Of a stretch of 64,000 nucleotides of DNA, positions 30,514 through 43,329 are shown one piece after another. How positions within the stretch are numbered: position 1 is the first letter of the stretch; each line of letters starts with the position of its first letter. The DNA is taken from NCBI GenBank assembly GCA_031177355.1, contig JAPSGR010000004.1:27673-91672 (forward strand), given 5' to 3'. The notes beneath the pieces are model-generated. The model was given only the letters and a program-made list of their open reading frames with translations. It did not search any database and had not been told where the DNA came from. The DNA is from Candidatus Nitrosocosmicus sp. Its GTDB lineage: Archaea; Thermoproteota; Nitrososphaeria; Nitrososphaerales; Nitrososphaeraceae. Made by a program: the position numbers and the translations under genes.

Positions 30514-30936
30514 ATGCAACGAATTAGAAAAATTACATCGGAAATTCTAGTATCTATAGCATTTGTTTTATTGTTAGTTTATATTATAGATGTAGGGGTT
30601 TCGATGATAAACAAATCAGATGGATTTCTGCCCTTATCAGAAAGGGATCGTGGAATGATATTTGGAGGGGGATCCATTTTATTATTTATCGTTTCATTTG
30701 GGGTCGGTATCAACATACCTTCAAGACTATTAACCGTTATTCTAATATTAGGAGGAGCTATTATGGGAACTACGGTTCTCTTATCGTCTATATTCATGCC
30801 ACCAGACAATGAAGTTCAAAACTCCTCCACCAATCCAAATCAAATGGCAATATTGGCTCCACAATTTATAGGAATAATACTTATTGGCTATATAATTATG
30901 GGTATGGGAATTATAAGAGCTGTTAGAAGAAGATAG
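30514..30936 (+). CDS. Hypothetical membrane protein
   Basis: 140 aa with several hydrophobic segments. Confidence 0.6.
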   Translation: MQRIRKITSEILVSIAFVLLLVYIIDVGVSMINKSDGFLPLSERDRGMIFGGGSILLFIVSFGVGINIPSRLLTVILILGGAIMGTTVLLSSIFMPPDNEVQNSSTNPNQMAILAPQFIGIILIGYIIMGMGIIRAVRRR

Positions 30937-31038
30937 TGACTTCCTCGTATATAGAAGACTATTAGTTAATCTATACTCTATCTTCACTTTTATGGTGGAT
31001 ATGTATTCAAATAGCATGGCAAGATATTTTATTACATA

Positions 31039-31875
31039 CTAATCACAATTTTTTTTTATTGCAATGATTTGGTTAGCATATTCTATATACTCCTGATCAA
31101 TTTCTGTACCAACAAAATCTACTCCTAATTCTAGACAAGCTAGAGCTGTGTTACCTATTCCCATAAAAGGATCGTACACTATAAAATCTGTAGGTCTGAA
31201 CCCATGTAACTTGATACAAAGTTTGGCTAACTTTTCTGGAAAAACGGCAGGATGTGATCTTCCGTGTTGGATTGTAGGATATGCTATAAACCAAACATTT
31301 CCTCTATCTCTTTTGTCTTGAATTGCTGATTTCCATCTCCTCAAGTTAGATTTGTCTTGATAGGGAACTCCTATCGATAGTTTATCTATGGGTTTGCTCC
31401 CTGTTTTAGTAAAGTGGAACACATATTCGTGAGTATTAGTTAAGAATCTGTTACTTCTTATCGGTTTATAATGACCAATTGAGACACTGTCAACACCGAT
31501 TGGATTGCTGTTTCCAATATCTTCCTTTTCAATTGATATTGACTTGATCCAATGTATAGTATTTTGGAGTTTATAACCCGCATCTACAAATTTGTTTAGG
31601 ACTTGAAAGGGAAGCAAAGGATCTACTGATGTTCCACCTATATTTAAAAAAAAAGAGCCATTGGTCTTCAATATGGAGTAACTCCTCTGTGCTACCACAT
31701 AGATCCATTCTAGATAATCCTTATGTTCCATATTATCACTGTATGTATTGTATTTCTTACCAATGTTATATGGAGGTGAAGTTACTATTACATCGATTCT
31801 GACTTTATCATTTATTCTGATCTTCTCCATAAACTCTATACAGTCTTCACAATAAATCCGATTGCGAGAAATCAC
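31039..31875 (-). CDS. Site-specific DNA methyltransferase (N4-cytosine/N6-adenine, beta-class motif order)
   Basis: DVIVTSPPYNIGKKYNTYSD (motif IV) preceding VYDPFMGIGNTALACLELGVDFVGTEID (motif I). Confidence 0.9.
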   Translation of the reverse strand: MISRNRIYCEDCIEFMEKIRINDKVRIDVIVTSPPYNIGKKYNTYSDNMEHKDYLEWIYVVAQRSYSILKTNGSFFLNIGGTSVDPLLPFQVLNKFVDAGYKLQNTIHWIKSISIEKEDIGNSNPIGVDSVSIGHYKPIRSNRFLTNTHEYVFHFTKTGSKPIDKLSIGVPYQDKSNLRRWKSAIQDKRDRGNVWFIAYPTIQHGRSHPAVFPEKLAKLCIKLHGFRPTDFIVYDPFMGIGNTALACLELGVDFVGTEIDQEYIEYANQIIAIKKNCD

Positions 31876-32088
31876 AGGACCTATTATACTAAGACAAATT
31901 TAAAATTTTTTAGTTTACCAATATTAATTCTATTTTGAAAGTCTATGGTGTTCAAATACACATCTACAATTATGATCGTGCATTAATCTTTATCTGATTT
32001 TTTAGTCCTGAGGAACTACTTGGTTAGATAATTGTCACCTTCCTTTGCACCCGTTTCTTTCATACCTGATCAATTTCAATTGAATTCC

Positions 32089-33837
32089 TTATTTCAACTG
32101 ATTTCGATAAATTTCTAAAATCTCTTTAACTGTTGTGCTGTCCTCCGGTGCTTTATCTTCTCTTATATTACCAGAAAATTTTGGGAATCTTAATGCCATT
32201 CCATAGCCGGGTTTTATCATATCTTTGCCGGTTGTATAAACCGGGCTTAGGGTGATTTCAGGGGAAATAATCTCTAATACTATAGTTGGTTCAAACCAAA
32301 CATCCATTGATAATGCTCCAGGCTGGACTCTTGGATGTTTTTTATGAATTATCAGATTGCTTAACTTTTGGTAAAGATTATCTAGAACGTCGTCCTTAAA
32401 ACCTGTTCCTACTTTACAAATTGTATAAAAGGTGTCATCTTCTTTACTATATGAGCCTAATAATAAAGCTCCGTATTTTCCAACGCGTCTGCCTTTTCCA
32501 TATAAAGCACCCAAGATCACTAAGTCAACCGAGTCAGTTATTGTTCCAGAGTATTCTTTCTTAAGCTTTATCCATGCCCATTCTCTGGCTCCTGCGCGAT
32601 ATATGCTATTAGGATTTTTTAGCATTAAACCTTCGCTGCCATATTCTAAAGCCTTTTTCATAAACATTTCGATTTCATCAATGCTTGACACTTCCATCTG
32701 GTCTATCAGCCTGAGCCTATTATTAATAACATTACCAAAAACAGATTCTAATAATCTCCTTCTTTCAGCAAAAGGTGAATCCATTTTATTCTGACCGTCG
32801 TAGTATATTATGTCAAATAGATTCAGTAATACTGGATATGTTTCCATAGTCTGTTGGATATTGTATTTTCTTCTTCTTCGCATTAAGCTTTGAAAGGGTA
32901 GATATTTGGAATTAGCAGGATTAATTGCAACGACCTCTCCTTCAACGATCATCTCATTTGAATCAAAGTCAGCAAACATCTTTGCGATCTCTGGGAAATT
33001 TGACGAAATGTTTTCGAGGCTTCTAGTAAAAAGTTCAACCTGTTGTCCTTTTTTGTGTATCTGGATTCTCTCACCATCTATTTTGAATTCAGCTAGACAC
33101 TTACCTCCGATTTTATTTAATGCATCCTTTGAATCTGCTGCTCTTTCAGCAAGCATCGGTCTGATAGGTATAAACAAGGATACCGATATTGATTTGACAT
33201 CTTCTAAGGAACCCTCTGCCAAAATTCTAGCTATATTTCCCAAATCACTAGAAAGATTAAAGGCGCTTTCTAGTATTTTCCGATTCTTCTTATCGCCAGT
33301 AAAACATAATGCTAACGCATCAATCAGAGTAAAGTTAGCTATACCCAACCTCAGATTTCCGAGAATTAGTTTCAATAAGTATTTTGATTCTAAGTTCGAG
33401 GAATTGTTTATCAAACTAGTAATATACCTAATCTTCAGATCCAAAGAGCCTACCCCAGAAGAACTTGCTATCTTTAGTAACGTATCAAATACCTTTTCGA
33501 TTGTAAGATCTTCTTGAAATAATGTACTTTGTGTCTTGTCAATTATTAAACTATAAGCCACATCCCCTAGGTCGCCAATTTTATCAAATCTTGACTTGAT
33601 TTCATTTTTAGACATCCCAGTGGCTAGTGATAGAGCTTTAGTAACTATTTTTTCAGCTATTCCTAATTGACTTGATTTGTGATCTGGCCCGAGTTTTCCT
33701 TGAATAAGATATACCGTTTTATCTATTATATTCGCAGGTGTTTTTCTTAAAAGATCTACTAAAAACTGTGTAAGTTCTAATCTGCTACTGGTTTTCTCCA
33801 TTCTCTCGAAAGTCTGCGCGAGTTCTAAAAATAGCAT
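32089..33837 (-). CDS. lig: ATP-dependent DNA ligase
   Basis: Nucleotidyltransferase motif CLAEFKIDGERIQIHK; EGSEGLM-type motif YGSEGLMLKNPNS; WIKLKKEY. Confidence 0.95.
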   Translation of the reverse strand: MLFLELAQTFERMEKTSSRLELTQFLVDLLRKTPANIIDKTVYLIQGKLGPDHKSSQLGIAEKIVTKALSLATGMSKNEIKSRFDKIGDLGDVAYSLIIDKTQSTLFQEDLTIEKVFDTLLKIASSSGVGSLDLKIRYITSLINNSSNLESKYLLKLILGNLRLGIANFTLIDALALCFTGDKKNRKILESAFNLSSDLGNIARILAEGSLEDVKSISVSLFIPIRPMLAERAADSKDALNKIGGKCLAEFKIDGERIQIHKKGQQVELFTRSLENISSNFPEIAKMFADFDSNEMIVEGEVVAINPANSKYLPFQSLMRRRRKYNIQQTMETYPVLLNLFDIIYYDGQNKMDSPFAERRRLLESVFGNVINNRLRLIDQMEVSSIDEIEMFMKKALEYGSEGLMLKNPNSIYRAGAREWAWIKLKKEYSGTITDSVDLVILGALYGKGRRVGKYGALLLGSYSKEDDTFYTICKVGTGFKDDVLDNLYQKLSNLIIHKKHPRVQPGALSMDVWFEPTIVLEIISPEITLSPVYTTGKDMIKPGYGMALRFPKFSGNIREDKAPEDSTTVKEILEIYRNQLK

Positions 33838-33986
33838 CGTTAACTGATAATAAAATTAGAATATTAAATTTGAACATTACTTTTTGAAATTTGCACTAAC
33901 ATATTGGATCCTAAAAAGATAGAAGGAATTGCAGTGCGTATGATTAATACTATTTATATTTATTTGATTCATCTTAATATAAGGAA

Positions 33987-34445
33987 ATGAGCACCGTTAG
34001 TGAAATAATGTCACCTCGTGAACCGTGGACAATTCAAGCATATTCTAATAAGACTGCTCATGATGTAGCCACTATGCTAACCAACTATCGTATAGGATCG
34101 GTACTTGTTATCGATAAGGATAAGACACCGATTGGGATCATTACTGAGCGGGACATGGTTAAGCGTGTTTGTCTTGAGAGTTTGAATGCAAGTAAAGTGC
34201 TTGTAGAGGACATTATGACATCGCCATTAATAACTATAATGACATATGATTCTGTTGATACCGCATCAAGGATCATGATATCAAACAAAATAAAACGATT
34301 ACCCGTGATGGAAGCAGATAACCGAATTGTAGGTATCATAAGTGTTACTGATATAACTAAAAATCTTGCAAAAATCTTATTTGATGATTATAATCGATAT
34401 AGATCATTAAAGAAAATTCTTGAGATTGATGATGTATCGAATTAA
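33987..34445 (+). CDS. Tandem CBS-domain protein
   Basis: Two CBS repeats: VLVIDKDKTPIGIITERDMVKRV, RLPVMEADNRIVGIISVTDI. Confidence 0.88.
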   Translation: MSTVSEIMSPREPWTIQAYSNKTAHDVATMLTNYRIGSVLVIDKDKTPIGIITERDMVKRVCLESLNASKVLVEDIMTSPLITIMTYDSVDTASRIMISNKIKRLPVMEADNRIVGIISVTDITKNLAKILFDDYNRYRSLKKILEIDDVSN

Positions 34446-34801
34446 CCTCTAATTATCGTAGATTTTAAGTCTTCATGCAACATTATGCTTGAAAAATTAT
34501 AATTTATTTGATCTTAAGTAAAATTTGCACAATTTTAGAATTTGATAAATAATGGGATAGAAAATATTTGTTCTGTTTTTTTATTATCTCTAGATCTATA
34601 TTTTACAAAATTTTTTCCCGGCACTTTATTCATTCTTTCTTTATTCTTTTTATTGACTTCATAATCATAATCTGGATTGGATTACTAATATTTAAAAAAC
34701 CAGGATTATACTAAATCTGAAAAATCGGATTGGTAGAAACAGAATTGACCTATCACAATGGAAATGGTTAAATTATGTGTTCAATTTTTTTATAATAAAA
34801 T

Positions 34802-34876
34802 GCCTTGGTAGCTCAGCCTGGCCAGAGCGTTGCCTTGGTAAGGCAAAGGTCGCGGGTTCAATTCCCGCCCAAGGCT
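34802..34876 (+). tRNA. tRNA-Thr (GGT)
   Basis: Cloverleaf: GCCTTGG/CCAAGGC acceptor, TTGCC-TTGGTAA-GGCAA anticodon arm, GCGGG-TTCAATT-CCCGC T-arm. Confidence 0.95.
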
Positions 34877-35387
34877 TTCTCTATTTGGGCTTTGCTTGAA
34901 AAAAGAATGATGGTTTGGGTTTGTCTGGGAAGTATTGGTTTGAATAATGTAGATACTGTTTTGACAATCAGGTGAATATAATTATCACAAGTGCAACATT
35001 AGAGTCGTATTTATTGAAAAATTCCTTACATCTATTCTAATATAGCTAAATTCAGGTCCAGTGTGACGATATTGAAAATTGCTCATTTATGATTCTATAA
35101 GGGTGGTTTATGATCTTTTATTCCTCTAGGGTATTTTCATCTAACTTTATTTATTATTACACTTGTCTTTTGCCAATAGTGACGAAAATCTAAATTTAAT
35201 AAAAACGATGTATGTAATCATATATCTTTATTAAATATTAGGGTAATGCAGTGATCGGACTACGAGTTACGTTAAAAAATGTAACTGAATTATAGTCCAG
35301 TTTAGAGTAACTAATCCATCTTCGTTTAGTTTTATTTAAGACCGTTATTATAAATAAGCACAGCAAACAGATGCAATCTTAATTCAC

Positions 35388-35993
35388 TTGCTGCAACACT
35401 CTTTCAATAATGTTTATATTTGTATAGAATTATTAAATGCTAATTTGTATAAAACACAAATTCTAAATAAAAAGACTTTAGGTTCACTCAATTTATCTAT
35501 TGTCACATTGACCATGTTGTTGTTAACCCTAGGAGTTACTTCGTCCTATTCTCAAGGTTTTGAAGAAGATCAATCAACATCTGTTCAAATATATAAGTCA
35601 TCTTTAAATTCATATAGTATTATCAATGATACTGCTTTTATTAAACCATTTTTTGATACAACATATACAATTAGTGGCAGTAGCACGTCTATGAATACTT
35701 CTCAAAGTATAATTAATTCGACAATCATTAATGACTTTATGTTGTCTCCCACTGTAGGTTATATCATGCAATATACTAATAACACAAGCATAGGGAATAA
35801 TTCAAGCACTATACTTCCTTCACTGCCTAATCCCTTTGTTGATATCGATACCATAAGTAGCAAAATTCATCAAGAAATTTCTCAAGCCATCAACAATGCT
35901 GTTGATATTGGCAATTATAAAGTAGACATAAGATGCACTTTTGGAGAAAATATTGAAGATTGGGATTGTGAGGTTTTTAGCTTGCCAATATAA
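35388..35993 (+). CDS. Hypothetical secreted/anchored protein
   Basis: Hydrophobic signal-like segment LSIVTLTMLLLTLGVTSSYSQG followed by Ser/Thr/Asn-rich ectodomain. Confidence 0.55.
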   Translation: MLQHSFNNVYICIELLNANLYKTQILNKKTLGSLNLSIVTLTMLLLTLGVTSSYSQGFEEDQSTSVQIYKSSLNSYSIINDTAFIKPFFDTTYTISGSSTSMNTSQSIINSTIINDFMLSPTVGYIMQYTNNTSIGNNSSTILPSLPNPFVDIDTISSKIHQEISQAINNAVDIGNYKVDIRCTFGENIEDWDCEVFSLPI

Positions 35994-36298
35994 ATTTGCA
36001 AGCCCTTCGCCACTTTTTTTGTATAGAGTCAGAATAATTCTTTTTTTCCAAAACTGATCTCAAAATTTCGGAAATCGAGGCCACTCTTTTAAAACATAAA
36101 TTTCTTCAATAGATTAATATACAATTGAATTGCAATTATGCCCTTTCGATAATTAGTTAATCACGAAACAATCTATGTTTATTTTACCTCTGCTTAATGT
36201 GTATGAACTGTTTGTTAGACTAGCAAAAATACATTCAGTCAATTGCTTTTAAGGATTTACGATATATATATAAGTATTTCAGAAATAAGTGTAAACGG

Positions 36299-36415
36299 GC
36301 GGGGGTTGTAGAGCCTGGCCAAATAAATCTGTGTATTTTGGAGACGCGGGACTTAAGATCTTTATGAGGGATCCCGTCTCTCAGGGGTTCGTGGGTTCAA
36401 ATCCCACCTCCCGCA
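36299..36415 (+). tRNA. tRNA-Leu (TAA) with anticodon-loop intron and insertion in the D-arm region
   Basis: GCGGGGG...CTCCCGC-A acceptor, GTGGG-TTCAAAT-CCCAC T-arm, type II variable arm TCTCTCAGGGGTTC; CGGGA-CTTAAG-[atctttatgaggg]-A-TCCCG. Confidence 0.85.
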
Positions 36416-36614
36416 CTTGAGATGAAGTCTATCTTCCACTAGAATATCAGATATACTTACCATACATCATGCACTCCTTTTGGGTATAGTAAAATGTTAA
36501 CTGTGTTTATATTTAGCAAAGATATTTCTATCCATTTATATTGTAATAAACTTACGTTATTCAATGATGCTTCGAAACAATATATAAGATTTTCAGGAAT
36601 TTAAGAGGCAACAA

Positions 36615-37250
36615 TCAATTTTTTTTAGAATTATTATATTCCAAACACATATTCAAAAAGCTTTTATGAAATCTATTGTCGTTTGCTAGCTCAGGATGAA
36701 ATGACGTTGCTATGATGTTATTTTGCCGAACGGCAACAATCTTGTTATCTAATTTTGTCAAAATTTGAACCCCTTCTCCTATCTCCGTTATTGCTGGCCC
36801 TCTGATGAAAACACCATTAAATGTCTCTTCCCCCAAGAACGGTATATTTAGTTTACTTTCGAATGAATCTTTTTGTCGTCCAAATGCGTTTCTCTCAACA
36901 GTAACATCTAGAATCTCTAATAAATGTTGCTTTGTTTCACCAACCGTTTTATCATAGGTTTTATTAGCCAAAAGAATGAGGCCTGCACATGTACCAAGTA
37001 CGGGCAACCCGCTTTGAATTTTGTTTTTAAGTAAATCTAGTTGAACCTTTTGAAGGAATAATAACATCCCGATCACAGTACTTTCACCACCAGGGATAAT
37101 TAGCCCATCAATTTCGGTTACGCTAGTGAAGTTTTTTAAAAAAATTACTGATCCTTCAATTTGTAATTCCTTTAATGCTTCATTTATTGCATCTGAATTT
37201 TCTTCAATATCTCCTTGGATACCTAAAATTCCAATTCTTAATTTCTTCAT
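36615..37250 (-). CDS. pdxT: Pyridoxal 5'-phosphate synthase glutaminase subunit
   Basis: IGILGIQGDIEE, GLIIPGGESTVIG, VLGTCAGLILLA, ATSFHPELAND. Confidence 0.95.
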   Translation of the reverse strand: MKKLRIGILGIQGDIEENSDAINEALKELQIEGSVIFLKNFTSVTEIDGLIIPGGESTVIGMLLFLQKVQLDLLKNKIQSGLPVLGTCAGLILLANKTYDKTVGETKQHLLEILDVTVERNAFGRQKDSFESKLNIPFLGEETFNGVFIRGPAITEIGEGVQILTKLDNKIVAVRQNNIIATSFHPELANDNRFHKSFLNMCLEYNNSKKN

Positions 37251-38218
37251 TATACTAATGGACCTCTTTCTTGCATTCTAAGATCCAAATTCTTGGTATC
37301 TAGTCCTACAAGTGATTTTTTCTCATCTACCATTTTCTGGGCTTCCAATAATATTTTTTCATCATCATAGAAGGTAGTTGCCAAAACGACTGCCCTAGCT
37401 CGTAATGATGGGTCTGTTGATTTAAAGATACCGGAACCTACAAATACACCGTCACAACCTAAACTCATTAAAAAAGCTGCATCTGAAGGGGTGGTTATCC
37501 CTCCTGCTGCAAAATTCACTACTGGAAGACGACCCAGTTTTCCAACTTCCATTACCGTTTCTAATGAAACCCTAAATTCTCTGGACAGTTTTATCATTTC
37601 TTGAAAGTCGCCGTCAGAATAGACACTGCGTACCGTTCTTATTTCCCTATTCAGTAATTTAATATGATTTACAGCTTCTGCAACATTTCCGGTTCCAGGT
37701 TCTCCTTTCGTTCTGATCATAGATGTACCTTCTTCTATTCTTCTCAATGCCTCGCCCAAATTCTTTGCACCATTAACAAAAGGAACTGTAAAATTCCATT
37801 TCCATATGTGATTTTCTTCGTCTGCTGGGGTTAATACCTCGCTCTCATCTACCATATCCACTCCGCAAGTCTCTAACATCTTTGCTTCAGAAATATGTCC
37901 TATCCTGCATTTAGCCATAATGGGAATAGATACTGAATCCATAATATCTTGAATTGTTTTAACACCGGCTGTCCTAGCGACTCCACCCGCCTTTCTAACG
38001 TCATAAGGTAATTTGTCCAGCACCATTACTGCTACAGCTCCAGATTCTTCAGCAATTTGAGCTTGCTCTACATTTGTAACATCCATGATTACTCCATGTT
38101 TTTGCATATGTGCGAAACCTCTCTTTACTAAAACACTACCTTTTATAGTCTCCTTATCATTTTCAATCAAGATTTTCCGTCCCTCTGATTTCCTATCAGG
38201 TATTAATGAAATAGCCAC
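37250..38218 (-). CDS. pdxS: Pyridoxal 5'-phosphate synthase lyase subunit
   Basis: [64 protein letters not shown]. Confidence 0.96.
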   Translation of the reverse strand: MAISLIPDRKSEGRKILIENDKETIKGSVLVKRGFAHMQKHGVIMDVTNVEQAQIAEESGAVAVMVLDKLPYDVRKAGGVARTAGVKTIQDIMDSVSIPIMAKCRIGHISEAKMLETCGVDMVDESEVLTPADEENHIWKWNFTVPFVNGAKNLGEALRRIEEGTSMIRTKGEPGTGNVAEAVNHIKLLNREIRTVRSVYSDGDFQEMIKLSREFRVSLETVMEVGKLGRLPVVNFAAGGITTPSDAAFLMSLGCDGVFVGSGIFKSTDPSLRARAVVLATTFYDDEKILLEAQKMVDEKKSLVGLDTKNLDLRMQERGPLV

Positions 38219-38372
38219 AAATTCTATTGGCTAAAACGATATATAGATATATTTTTTTATTCAAAAACTTTTAATTCTTTATTTGATAAATTTGCTAAAT
38301 TTTCTGTAAATGAGTGGTTAATTGCATCTACTATTCATAACGTTAAAACAATATAGCAATATTTAAAAAGGT

Positions 38373-38393
38373 ATTACCTTTATTACAGGTAAT
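38373..38393. promoter_or_regulatory. Perfect 7-bp inverted repeat overlapping the amoX start codon
   Basis: ATTACCT-ttattac-AGGTAAT; the second arm includes the AT of the amoX ATG (38392). Confidence 0.5.
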
Positions 38394-38733
38394 GACTTTA
38401 CCAAAAGGGTATAAACCTAGTGGACAAACCGGTTCCGGTAGTAGTGGTAGTAGTGGTAGCAGTGGTAGCAGTGGTAGTTCCTCTGGAGCAAGTCGAGATG
38501 AAATTGAGCGTATGATCGGCCGTAGAGTCGAGAATATGAAAGGTATTATAGTATTGGGCTTTATATTATGTTGGGTTGCCACAGCTGGCGGTGTGTATGT
38601 AGGTGTTACAGTGTATCCGTGGGCATATCCGTTACCAAGTGGGATATATGCTCTCTCTGTTCTAACCGTAATTGAAATATTAGGTATGATATGGATGTTA
38701 AAGATTGTTGGTGAAAAACCAGTAAGAATGTAA
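38392..38733 (+). CDS. amoX: AmoX-like protein associated with ammonia monooxygenase, with Gly-Ser repeat
   Basis: Small two-TM protein directly upstream of amoA; N-terminal GSGSSGSSGSSGSSGSS linker. Confidence 0.72.
   Translation: MTLPKGYKPSGQTGSGSSGSSGSSGSSGSSSGASRDEIERMIGRRVENMKGIIVLGFILCWVATAGGVYVGVTVYPWAYPLPSGIYALSVLTVIEILGMIWMLKIVGEKPVRM
38437..38481 (+). repeat. 9-nt microsatellite (GGTAGYAGT)n coding for Gly-Ser-Ser
   Basis: ggtagtagt ggtagtagt ggtagcagt ggtagcagt ggtagttcc. Confidence 0.93.
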
Positions 38734-38868
38734 CATCTTATTTTATTTTTTTTAACCTTCTCGACTCTTTTAAAGACAGTAACAACATTAACAACAATAT
38801 TACTTCTAACGTTGGGCTTCATTGAAAATAGGAGATGATGTTAATTTCTAAAATAATGCACACAAAAT

Positions 38869-38876
38869 CTTATATA
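38869..38876 (+). promoter_or_regulatory. Putative TATA box of amoA
   Basis: cttatata about 24-31 nt upstream of the amoA ATG (38900), compatible with a leaderless or near-leaderless transcript. Confidence 0.45.
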
Positions 38877-38899
38877 CTACCTATAAGAACAGCATAATA

Positions 38900-39550
38900 A
38901 TGGTCTGGTTAAGACGTACAACTCACTATTTGTTCATAGTTGTTGTTGCAGTTAACAGTACTTTGCTTACAATCAACGCAGGAGATTATATCTTCTATAC
39001 TGACTGGGCATGGACATCATTTGTCGTATTCTCAATTTCTCAATCCACAATGCTTGTGGTCGGAGCTATATACTATATGTTGTTTACAGGTGTCCCCGGT
39101 ACTGCTACGTATTATGCAACTATAATGACTATATATACATGGGTTGCCAAAGGTGCATGGTTTGCTTTGGGATATCCATACGACTTTGTCGTGGTTCCAG
39201 TATGGATACCGTCGGCTATGTTGTTGGACTTGGCATACTGGGCAACAAGGAGAAACAAACATGCGGCCATATTAATTGGTGGTGTGTTGGTAGGAATGTC
39301 ACTACCACTATTTAATATGATAAACTTGTTGCTGGTTGCTGATCCCTTAGAAATGGCATTCAAGTATCCTAGGCCCACCTTGCCTCCATACATGACTCCA
39401 ATTGAACCTCAGGTAGGTAAATTCTATAACAGTCCTGTCGCCTTAGGAGCGGGTGCTGGAGCTGTCCTATGTGTGCCTATAGCGGCGTTGGGTGCAAAAC
39501 TCAATACTTGGACATACAGATGGATGGCAGCATGGAGTAAGTGGGACTAA
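38900..39550 (+). CDS. amoA: Archaeal ammonia monooxygenase subunit A
   Basis: MVWLRRTTHYLFIVVVAVNSTLLTINAGDYIFYTDWAWTSFVVFSISQ, 216 aa; characteristic archaeal AmoA. Confidence 0.97.
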   Translation: MVWLRRTTHYLFIVVVAVNSTLLTINAGDYIFYTDWAWTSFVVFSISQSTMLVVGAIYYMLFTGVPGTATYYATIMTIYTWVAKGAWFALGYPYDFVVVPVWIPSAMLLDLAYWATRRNKHAAILIGGVLVGMSLPLFNMINLLLVADPLEMAFKYPRPTLPPYMTPIEPQVGKFYNSPVALGAGAGAVLCVPIAALGAKLNTWTYRWMAAWSKWD

Positions 39551-39698
39551 CTCCCTTTTTTTTCTAAAATCTTAAATTTTATAAATCAAACTTTTACAAG
39601 ATTGATTACAAACAATAAATTCTGTATTTGACCTCTAGACAATTTATTTTACATTGATCTTAAATCATGGTTGGTTGTAAACTAAGCTATAATATCTC

Positions 39699-42690
<2,992 letters not shown>

Positions 42691-42757
42691 TAATTACTTT
42701 ATTATCGTTAATCGGTCTTATTATGGTTTCAATTAAATTCGAGTCTATAATTATTCT

Positions 42758-42937
42758 TTATCCACCAGTCATAGAGTCCTGAACACAGCATTCACATTTA
42801 TCACCTATTCCACAATAGGGACATACACACATACATGCATCGAGCATATTTCCACAGAAATCACACATTATAATTTCTTCCTTTTCATTAGGGCGGAAAT
42901 CATCTGTCTGATTCACTAAATTCGAATACTGAATCAT
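42758..42937 (-). CDS. Small Cys-rich, zinc-ribbon-like protein (59 aa), not in supplied ORF track
   Basis: Reverse complement encodes MIQYSNLVNQTDDFRPNEKEEIIMCDFCGNMLDACMCVCPYCGIGDKCECCVQDSMTGG*. Confidence 0.72.
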   Translation of the reverse strand: MIQYSNLVNQTDDFRPNEKEEIIMCDFCGNMLDACMCVCPYCGIGDKCECCVQDSMTGG

Positions 42938-43329
42938 TGTATTAATACTTATACTTCAAAAAAAAATTCAGTTTTTAATGATACAAATCCTTTATTCTTT
43001 TATATTAAACGCATAGGCGGCAAACGTGGTAGCGATTAAATTTTGACAGGAATGAAATGAGCATTGAACAGTGGGTTACATTCTTTTAACTATTTTAAAC
43101 CCTATTACGCTAATCATAATATGACATTATAGAAAATGATATCATATCTTAGTAGTTCACAGAAGACTATGTTTGTAGCTGTTTAATAAATACTATAGAT
43201 GGTCATATATTATCACACATATAAATAATAAAGCAAAATGAAAATTAAAAGATTTAGATAAAATAAGATACAAAATTCTAACCAAGAAAACAGCAAACTT
43301 TTTATCTATGTAATTAGTGGAATCCCTAG

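Noticed and set aside
32906-33517. 203-aa plus ORF opposite DNA ligase
   Set aside because: Shadow ORF; ligase motifs are on the other strand
34440-35380. Long AT-rich intergenic region considered as a mobile-element scar near tRNA-Thr
   Set aside because: No integrase, no direct repeat of the tRNA 3' end, no transposase found
38343-38822. 159-aa minus ORF with LLPLLPLLP repeats
   Set aside because: Antisense translation of the amoX Gly-Ser microsatellite
39010-39393. Several ORFs overlapping amoA in other frames
   Set aside because: Contained within amoA; not supported
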